Source: Acidobacteriaceae bacterium (lineage in GTDB: Bacteria; Acidobacteriota; Terriglobia; Terriglobales; Acidobacteriaceae). Taken from it: a stretch of DNA of 13,352 nt. Below the pieces are notes generated by a model. It did no database searches. It saw only the letters and a list, made by a program, of their open reading frames with translations, and had not been told where the DNA came from. The stretch lies in NCBI GenBank assembly GCA_031296355.1, contig JARLFX010000179.1, positions 1-13,352 of the forward strand, given 5' to 3'. This document shows, one piece after another, positions 8,047 through 13,352 of the stretch. How positions within the stretch are numbered: the stretch's first letter is position 1; every line of letters begins with the position of its first letter. Both the position numbers and the translations under genes were made by a program.

Positions 8047-9111
8047 ATGGCACGTGAACGAAAAGTAAATGCGGGGCGGCCTGTAGATGCAGGACGGCCG
8101 ATCAGCCAAAAGGCCCTGGCAGAGTATCTGAAGCTTTCACCGAGCACGGTGTCGCTGGTGATGAACAATGCGCCTCGCGCCCAGCTTATTCCAGAACCGA
8201 CGCGCCAGCGCATTCTGGAAGCGGCAGCCAAATTTGATTACCGGCCTGATTTTTACGCAAAATACCTGTACTCCAAACGCAGCCTGACCGTAGCCGTAAT
8301 TTTGCCGGAGATCCGCGAAGCACACGCCGCGATGATTCTGGCAGGCATCGATCTGAAGCTGACCCGCGAGAAATATCTCTACTTCACGGCAAACCATCAT
8401 GGCGATGAGCAACTGATCCGGGAGTATCCGCGGCGGCTGTTGGAGCGGGCCGTCGAGGGATTTCTCTCCATCAACACCACGTTGACCACCGATCCGGGGC
8501 GGCCCTGGGTGGTAATCGGCAGTCAGCCGCGCGTGCCCGGAGTGCCACGCTTTGCAGTGAATAACCACAGAGGCGGAGAGCTCGCCATGCGGCATCTTGC
8601 GGAACTTGGACATCGCCGCATCGCTGTGATCAAGGGGCATCCGTGGCGGCTTGCAGCGGGTGAACGCTGGGAAGGGATACAGGCCTGCGCCAAGGAGTTT
8701 GGCATCACGGTGGATGAGCACCTGGTGAAGGAACTGCACTCCGGCAATACACCGCGTGAAGCCTCCGCGCCGGAAGAAGGCTACTTTTGCGCGACGCAGC
8801 TGCTCAAGGCCAAGCTGCCGTTTACCGCGCTCATTGCATTCAACGATGTAACCGCGATTGGCGCCATCCGCGCATTTCGCGAGGCGGGGCTGAGTGTACC
8901 GGAAGATGTATCGGTGATCGGCTTTGATGATATTGAGAGTGCAGGCTACCTCACGCCGACGCTGACCACACTGCGCCAGCCCCTGCAACAGATGGGAGAG
9001 CTTGCCGCCGATCATCTGCTGGCATTGATCGAGGGCCGTGAGAGCGCGGTGCATGAAGCGCTGATCGATCCGCTGCTTGTACAGAGGGAATCGACGCGCC
9101 AACTGGTCTGA
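8047..9111 (+). CDS. LacI/GalR-family transcriptional regulator
   Basis: A 354-residue sugar-responsive DNA-binding protein. The helix-turn-helix is at about 19-45 (ISQKALAEYLKLSPSTVSLV), followed by the hinge helix at 65-76 (YRPDFYAKYL), which keeps the leucine that in this family wedges into a central CpG. The periplasmic-binding-protein-like effector domain fills ~79-340, with typical signatures GHRRIAVI (188-195), FNDVTAIGAI (265-274) and VIGFDDIESA (290-299). The frame is open far upstream to 7489, but the ATG at 8047 is chosen because AGGAG precedes it by 10 bases and family length then fits; the upstream part is antisense to the transporter. An extra N-terminal tail of 18 residues carries two AGRP units, AT-hook-like. 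Neighbouring hydrolases and transporters suggest that it controls glycan use; the operator-like site at 6592-6607 is a candidate target (inference). Confidence 0.95.
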   Translation: MARERKVNAGRPVDAGRPISQKALAEYLKLSPSTVSLVMNNAPRAQLIPEPTRQRILEAAAKFDYRPDFYAKYLYSKRSLTVAVILPEIREAHAAMILAGIDLKLTREKYLYFTANHHGDEQLIREYPRRLLERAVEGFLSINTTLTTDPGRPWVVIGSQPRVPGVPRFAVNNHRGGELAMRHLAELGHRRIAVIKGHPWRLAAGERWEGIQACAKEFGITVDEHLVKELHSGNTPREASAPEEGYFCATQLLKAKLPFTALIAFNDVTAIGAIRAFREAGLSVPEDVSVIGFDDIESAGYLTPTLTTLRQPLQQMGELAADHLLALIEGRESAVHEALIDPLLVQRESTRQLV

Positions 9112-9170
9112 CCTCTGTGTGCGCGCTCCGGTCAGTCCTGCTATTCTCGTGCTGCACGTGTTTCCTCAGT

Positions 9171-9199
9171 TTGAGCAGCGCTCTACCCCTGCATAAATT
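9171..9199 (+). promoter_or_regulatory. Candidate promoter of the sugar symporter gene
   Basis: TTGAGC (9171-9176) and TAAATT (9194-9199) are separated by an optimal 17 bases, each with 4 of 6 consensus matches. The start of transcription would fall near 9206, about 12 bases before the ATG at 9218. It suggests the symporter has its own promoter rather than only read-through from the regulator gene 106 bases upstream. Confidence 0.45.
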
Positions 9200-9217
9200 C
9201 TCGTAAATCAATTTTTG

Positions 9218-10543
9218 ATGGATCGGACTGAAAGCATGATTACTGCTGCACCCACGACTGGGAATTCGTCACCTATCAGATCAACGCCGGTAAGCGCCAT
9301 GGTTATGGCCTCTTCGTTGTTCTTTATGTGGGGATTTCTTACTTGCCTGAATGACATTCTGATTCCGCATCTCAAGAACATCTTTGACCTCAATTATTTT
9401 GGCGTCATGTTTGTGCAATTCGCATTTTTCTCGGCCTATTTTGTGTTTGGTGTTCCTGCCGGAAAGCTGGTGGAAGCCATTGGATACAAGCGCAGCATGA
9501 TCACCGGTCTGCTGGTGATGGCGGTTGGCGCGCTCCTGTTTATTCCAGCAGCTAACGTGCCGTCGTACGGTTTGTTCCTTACGGCGTTCGTGGTTCTGGC
9601 CGCCGGCATTACCTGTCTGCAGGTCTCCGCGAATCCATTTGTCTCGATTCTTGGACCACCGGCGACTGCAGCTAGCCGTTTGAACCTGGCACAGGCCTTC
9701 AACTCGGTTGGAACCACGGTTGCTCCCTACATTGGTGGATTGCTTATTTTGAGCGGGGCTGCGCTCTCGGCTGACGAGATGCATAAGCTCACGCCGCTAG
9801 CACTCCATGCGTACCGGCTGCACGAATCCGCCACGGTGAAGATGCCGTATGTGGGCATCGCAGTTCTGTTGCTGGCGCTGGCTGTTTCGCTGATGCTCTT
9901 TCGCTTTCCTGAGACTACCGCTCCGGTTTCTCATAGCGAGAACACGAAATCTACAGACAGCATCTGGCGTCACAGGCGCCTGCTGATGGCCATTGTCGGC
10001 ATCTTCGTCTATGTGGGTGCGGAGGTTTCTATTGGCAGCTTTCTGATCAATTACTTCACGCAGCCTGATACGGGCGGCCTGACGGTAAAGATCGCGGCCA
10101 CGCTGGTCTCAGTCTACTGGGGCGGTGCAATGATCGGTCGCTTCGTCGGCTCGGTTCTGCTACAGAAAGTTGACAGTGCGAAACTGCTTGCGTTTGCGGC
10201 ACTGGTTGCTTCCGTTCTTGTGGCCAGCTCCATGCTCACGTATGGTCATGTTGCCGTGGCAACGATTCTTGCAGTGGGTTTCTTCAACTCGGTTATGTTT
10301 CCCAGTATTTTCACACTGGGCATCGCCGGGCTGGGGCCGCTGACCGGCAGGGGCTCAGGCTTGTTGATTGCTGCAATTGTTGGTGGCGCAATCATCCCCG
10401 TTGCGCAGGGGAAAATTGCAGATCATATCGGCATCCATCATGCATTCTTCCTGCCCGTGGTCTGCTATCTCTACATCGCCTTGTTCGGCGTTATGAGCCG
10501 CGGTACGGACCGTATGGTTTCGGCGGTTCCTGTAGAAGACTGA
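9218..10543 (+). CDS. FHS-family sugar:H+ symporter, GluP-like (glucose/galactose type)
   Basis: A 441-residue, ~12-segment inner-membrane transporter of the fucose-galactose-glucose:H+ symporter branch of MFS. Diagnostic segments are FFMWGFLTCLNDILIPHLK (35-53), FFSAYFVFGVPAGKL (70-84), SANPFVSILGP (137-147) and the signature SRLNLAQAFNSVGTTVAP (153-170). Asp46 corresponds to the essential membrane aspartate of E. coli FucP. The position of the FucP essential glutamate (E135) is glutamine here, in CLQVSANPF, as in GluP-type glucose/galactose transporters, so hexose rather than fucose import is the better guess (inference from by-eye alignment). A TTG at 9215 immediately precedes the ATG at 9218, and a further ATG lies at 9236; neither has a strong ribosome site, so the start is uncertain by a few codons. 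It follows the LacI-family gene on the same strand, which may control it, and would import sugars released by the nearby hydrolases. Confidence 0.9.
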   Translation: MDRTESMITAAPTTGNSSPIRSTPVSAMVMASSLFFMWGFLTCLNDILIPHLKNIFDLNYFGVMFVQFAFFSAYFVFGVPAGKLVEAIGYKRSMITGLLVMAVGALLFIPAANVPSYGLFLTAFVVLAAGITCLQVSANPFVSILGPPATAASRLNLAQAFNSVGTTVAPYIGGLLILSGAALSADEMHKLTPLALHAYRLHESATVKMPYVGIAVLLLALAVSLMLFRFPETTAPVSHSENTKSTDSIWRHRRLLMAIVGIFVYVGAEVSIGSFLINYFTQPDTGGLTVKIAATLVSVYWGGAMIGRFVGSVLLQKVDSAKLLAFAALVASVLVASSMLTYGHVAVATILAVGFFNSVMFPSIFTLGIAGLGPLTGRGSGLLIAAIVGGAIIPVAQGKIADHIGIHHAFFLPVVCYLYIALFGVMSRGTDRMVSAVPVED

Positions 10544-10575
10544 TTGAACGGTAGAACAGGCTACTACAACAAGAA

Positions 10576-10613
10576 GGGGCGCTCCGGCCATTTAGCCGAA
10601 GCGCCCCTTTCGT
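10576..10613. terminator. Shared bidirectional hairpin terminator
   Basis: A 13-base stem (10576-10588 with 10595-10607) and 6-base loop lie between the convergent symporter (stop at 10543) and GH1 (stop at 10626) genes. Plus-strand RNA has one C-A mismatch and ends in CCCCTTTCGTTT; minus-strand RNA pairs fully through a U-G wobble and ends in CCCCTTCTTGTTG. Both tails are T-rich but interrupted. Confidence 0.75.
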
Positions 10614-10625
10614 TTGCGGATGCCG

Positions 10626-12101
10626 TCAAGCGAGGACGCGGTTCTTTGCTGCAACGTCGGCATACCAATGGCCGGAATGTTTGACGATACGGCGCTGGTC
10701 ACGGAAGTCAACATAGACCAGGCCGAAGCGCTGGGTATAGCCCTCTGCCCATTCAAAATTATCCAAGATGCTCCATGCGTGGTAGCCACGCACCCTGGCA
10801 CCATCCTGAATGGCGCGATGCAGTTCCACCAGATGATCGCGATAGTAGCTTATGCGCCGCGTGTCTGGAACCGCGCCATGGATATCCGGTGCGTCAACAT
10901 AGCTTGCCCCGTTCTCTGTAATTTCAATAGTAGGGTGGTTGTAATCGCGAGAGATGCGAGTCACGATGTCGTAGATACCCTTTGGCCAGACTTCCCAGCC
11001 GATATCCGTCAGGGGTCCATCGTCACATTTGCGCCAGCCGTAGCCGAAGAGAGACTCTCCTTGTGCCCCGGGATGGGGTGGAGCATCTGCGATCTTGGAG
11101 CGCGAGTAGTAATTGATGCCAATCCACTCCAAAGGAGCCTTCATGCGCACCTCGTCTCCAGCGCGCATGCCGAGGAGCTTGAGGTTGTCATCGTTGACGA
11201 AGGCCTTAGGATAGCGCCCATGCAGCGCTGTCTCAAGAAACCATATGTTGGTGATCGCATGAAAGCGGTCTGCCGCTGCGCGATCAGCATTGGTATCGTG
11301 GAAAGGCGCGGCTGGTGTCATGCTGAATGCCGAGCCCACTTCGCTCTTAGGGGCAGCTGCTTTGATCGCACGGAATGCATCGCCCTGCGCGAGATTTACT
11401 GTGTGGGTGGCGCGAATGAAGTCTTCGAAGTTTGTTCTGCCCGGGGCATGCCGTCCGGTCAGATACCCGAGACTGGTGAAGATATAGGGCTCATTAAAGA
11501 TTGCCCAAACCGGAATTCTGTCGCCAAGCTCTTTAGCAACAATGGCCGCATAATCAGCAAAGCGATCTGCGGTCTCACGATTTGGCCAGCCACCGCGATC
11601 CTCCAGTGGCTGCGGAAGATCCCAGTGATAGAGCGTACACATCGGGCGTATGCCCGCTTCTAATACGCAGTCGATCATGCGTTTGTAGAAGTCCACTCCT
11701 TTCGCATTAACCGCTCCACTCCCTGTGGGTTGAATCCGTGGCCATGAAATGGAGAAGCGATAACTTTTCAGGTTGAGTTGCTTCATGAGGGTAATATCTG
11801 ACCGGTAGCGGACGTAATGATCGCAAGCTACATCTGGGGTGTCTGCGCCCTTCACGCGTGCGGGTGTGTGCGCAAAGCGATCCCATACCGACTCGCCCTT
11901 ACCGTCTTTGTCCCATGCACCTTCCACCTGAGCGGCAGCAGTCGCAGAGCCCCACAGGAAGCCGGATGGATAAACGAAGGCCTTTCCGCTACTCGGGGAA
12001 GCGAGGGTTGTGGAAGGAAGTGGCGTAGCATCTGCAACACCCAAAGCGGCAGCGGTGCTGGCAGCAACAAGCGAGGAACGAAGAAAATCGCGGCGGTTCA
12101 C
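10626..12101 (-). CDS. Exported GH1 family beta-glycosidase (beta-glucosidase type)
   Basis: A 491-residue retaining beta-glycosidase. The N-terminus MNRRDFLRSSLVAAS is a twin-arginine export signal, unusual for GH1, which is mostly cytoplasmic in bacteria. The catalytic (beta/alpha)8 barrel starts near FLWGSATAAAQVEGAW (48-63). Key residues seen: Gln58, His159 (LYHWDLP), acid/base Glu204 (IFNEP), GINYY (328-332), nucleophile Glu396 (ITENG) and the sugar-binding stretch WSILDNFEW (443-451, Glu450). These fit activity on beta-glucosides, beta-galactosides or beta-fucosides; which one cannot be told. The start is GTG at 12101, preceded 6 bases upstream by GGGAG. It follows a clan GH-A hydrolase gene on the same strand after 74 bases, without a terminator between them, suggesting co-transcription. 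It ends at a shared hairpin with the convergent symporter gene. Confidence 0.95.
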   Translation of the reverse strand: MNRRDFLRSSLVAASTAAALGVADATPLPSTTLASPSSGKAFVYPSGFLWGSATAAAQVEGAWDKDGKGESVWDRFAHTPARVKGADTPDVACDHYVRYRSDITLMKQLNLKSYRFSISWPRIQPTGSGAVNAKGVDFYKRMIDCVLEAGIRPMCTLYHWDLPQPLEDRGGWPNRETADRFADYAAIVAKELGDRIPVWAIFNEPYIFTSLGYLTGRHAPGRTNFEDFIRATHTVNLAQGDAFRAIKAAAPKSEVGSAFSMTPAAPFHDTNADRAAADRFHAITNIWFLETALHGRYPKAFVNDDNLKLLGMRAGDEVRMKAPLEWIGINYYSRSKIADAPPHPGAQGESLFGYGWRKCDDGPLTDIGWEVWPKGIYDIVTRISRDYNHPTIEITENGASYVDAPDIHGAVPDTRRISYYRDHLVELHRAIQDGARVRGYHAWSILDNFEWAEGYTQRFGLVYVDFRDQRRIVKHSGHWYADVAAKNRVLA

Positions 12102-12107
12102 GGTGTA

Positions 12108-12112
12108 CTCCC
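12108..12112 (-). promoter_or_regulatory. Ribosome binding site supporting a GTG start for GH1
   Basis: GGGAG on the minus strand, 6 bases before GTG (12099-12101). It supports the non-ATG start, which also places the twin-arginine motif at residues 3-4. Confidence 0.7.
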
Positions 12113-12149
12113 GGTATTGGTAGTCGGTATTACTGAAACAGATTCATCC

Positions 12150-12161
12150 CAGAAATTTCTG
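12150..12161. promoter_or_regulatory. 12-base perfect palindrome upstream of GH1, possible operator
   Basis: CAGAAATTTCTG lies in the 74-base gap between the GH-A hydrolase stop and the GH1 start. A shorter interrupted palindrome, CTGAAACAG, is about 8 bases away on the GH1 side (12133-12141). The core lacks the central CpG of LacI operators, so if functional it would bind another regulator type. No T-tract follows, so it is not a terminator. Confidence 0.3.
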
Positions 12162-12175
12162 TAACCGAATGCATG

Positions 12176-13352
12176 TCATGGCTTCAGGCTGATGAGGGTC
12201 GATCCATAGCCATTCAGGGTGAGAGTGAGTTTAGGGGTGAGAGCCAGCGCAGTAGCGGTAGGCCCGTTGATGAGATTTGTGGCGGCGTCCAGCGTGATCT
12301 GTGATGCAGATGTGAAAGTGCCGAGTGCCGAGATATCGACAATCACGGTGCGTGGGTCGCCGGAGCCATTGTTGTCGGCCGCATTGTGCACTGCATAATC
12401 CGCGACAAGCAGAGAGACCGAATTATCTGCATTGCGCACAGCAAGCAACTCGACTGACGGGGTAGTCTCTGTTGTGGTGGTGCGTAGAATGGATGCCCCG
12501 GTAGAGGTGCCATCCCAGGGGAAGGTGCGCTGCAGGTAGTAGTCAACCCAGTATGAGAGATACTTAGCTGCGCTACCGGAGTTGACCTCTGCATACTGGC
12601 TCGATCCTTCGTAGAGGAAGTGATACAGCCCCTGGTTGCCGGCTTTGCCGAGCTGCGAGAAGATAACAGGTCTCCATGCGGCAAAGAAGGCTGAAGTTCC
12701 TCGTGGATCGTTCACAAAGGTCTGGCCGGAATTGCAGGAACTGAACCCGGTGGTAAGCGGGTAATCCGCGTTGACGTTGTTTTCCGTTACCCATATTGGC
12801 GTGTTCGCAAGGTCCGTTCGCGTCTTCAACTGCGTCCGCATGTAGGTCACGTCCGAGGCGAACTGCGCGGTGTAGCTGAAGAGCTTCGTGTCGGTATATA
12901 TCTGGTTGCAACCGGAGTAGAAGTGTGTGGAGATGGATCCTACTGGGTAGCTCAGCCCACCGCTTGCAGAAGGTAGCATGAGAGTCGGCATAAACTTCTG
13001 GACTTCACCGGAGAAACCGGAAAGCTCAAGTGCGGTGAACTTCAAGGTAGGGTCAACGGCGAGCATGGCAGGAACTAGCGCATTGTAGATTTGCACGTAC
13101 TGGGCTGCCGTAATGTTGTTGATGTTCGGTTCGTTATAAATTGCCCACCATGTGATGTGGTGAGTCGATGCAGACTGAAAGTGCTTGCCGCCCCAGTCGA
13201 AGCCGGTGCCATTGTAGTAGCGCACCAGATTGGCCGCATAGCCAGTCAGCAATTGAAGGTTCGCCGTGGTGAAGATGAAATGTCCGTTGGAGTCAGACAG
13301 AAACGGCGGCGCCATGGCAATTTGGAACTCTGGGCTGTTGTCGCCCATGTTA
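12176..13352 (-). CDS. Clan GH-A glycoside hydrolase, 5' end cut off by window edge
   Basis: The last 391 codons of a larger hydrolase gene; the reading frame is still open at the right edge, so the internal ATG at 13348 is probably not the start. The visible part holds the second half of a (beta/alpha)8 barrel with the two catalytic glutamates of clan GH-A: WWAIYNEPN (glutamate at residue 73 counted from that ATG) and IWVTENNV (glutamate at 189), 116 residues apart. A C-terminal region from about 295 to 390 is strand-rich, consistent with a beta-sandwich. The family could not be fixed by eye; GH39-like or an unclassified GH-A group are the best guesses, and the segment with HFYSGCNQ is not one I can place. 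Cysteines at 147, 205 suggest an exported protein. It is followed after 74 bases by the GH1 gene and probably shares its transcript. Confidence 0.82.
   Translation of the reverse strand, partial: NMGDNSPEFQIAMAPPFLSDSNGHFIFTTANLQLLTGYAANLVRYYNGTGFDWGGKHFQSASTHHITWWAIYNEPNINNITAAQYVQIYNALVPAMLAVDPTLKFTALELSGFSGEVQKFMPTLMLPSASGGLSYPVGSISTHFYSGCNQIYTDTKLFSYTAQFASDVTYMRTQLKTRTDLANTPIWVTENNVNADYPLTTGFSSCNSGQTFVNDPRGTSAFFAAWRPVIFSQLGKAGNQGLYHFLYEGSSQYAEVNSGSAAKYLSYWVDYYLQRTFPWDGTSTGASILRTTTTETTPSVELLAVRNADNSVSLLVADYAVHNAADNNGSGDPRTVIVDISALGTFTSASQITLDAATNLINGPTATALALTPKLTLTLNGYGSTLISLKP

Noticed and set aside
8137..9102. Minus-strand open frame of 321 codons
   Set aside because: It mirrors the LacI-family coding sequence and its product is rich in Cys, His and Arg in no family pattern.
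9155..9160. CACGTG palindrome upstream of the symporter, also present at 8051-8056
   Set aside because: A 6-base palindrome is expected by chance, and the second copy is inside the LacI coding sequence.
10614..11663. Plus-strand open frame of 349 codons
   Set aside because: It is antisense to the GH1 gene, which has all its catalytic motifs; the frame also begins inside the terminator region without a ribosome site.

Overview
The window looks like part of a carbohydrate-utilisation region from an acidobacterium (phylum Acidobacteriota, probably class Terriglobia, near Acidobacterium, Granulicella or Terriglobus). The grounds are: a large Oar-like TonB-dependent receptor with an N-terminal carboxypeptidase-regulatory-like domain; a GH79 enzyme whose catalytic glutamate spacing matches the beta-glucuronidase I recall from Acidobacterium capsulatum; an NHL-propeller cell-envelope protein ending in a proline/arginine-rich tail of a type I associate with these genomes; and moderately high GC with little spacing between genes. 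The genus is an inference.

Layout. Bases 1-4122 (minus strand) hold a two-gene unit: an exported GH79 beta-glucuronidase followed after 56 bases by a TonB-dependent receptor that runs off the left edge. A strong intrinsic terminator (4231-4280) separates it from the next unit, a 727-residue probable lipoprotein (4311-6494, minus) with an NHL-type beta-propeller and a long leader carrying a candidate promoter and a LacI-type operator-like site. Bases 6712-7935 (minus) encode a YhhS-like MFS transporter, divergent from a LacI-family regulator (8047-9111, plus). The regulator is followed by its own-promoter GluP/FucP-type sugar symporter (9218-10543, plus). That gene converges on a GH1 beta-glycosidase (10626-12101, minus) across a shared hairpin terminator. 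Upstream of GH1, on the same strand, is the 3' part of a clan GH-A glycoside hydrolase (12176 to the right edge).

How the parts may work together (inference). Exported hydrolases (GH79 and GH1 both with twin-arginine signals, plus the partial GH-A enzyme) would trim uronic-acid-containing plant or microbial glycans. The TonB receptor would bring oligosaccharides across the outer membrane, the GluP-type symporter would import released hexose, and the LacI regulator would sense a sugar ligand. No SusD-like protein is present, so this is not a Bacteroidetes-type Sus locus. No RNA genes, CRISPR arrays, insertion sequences or origins were seen. No stretch longer than 300 bases lacks a gene; the longest, 6495-6711, holds the lipoprotein leader described below.
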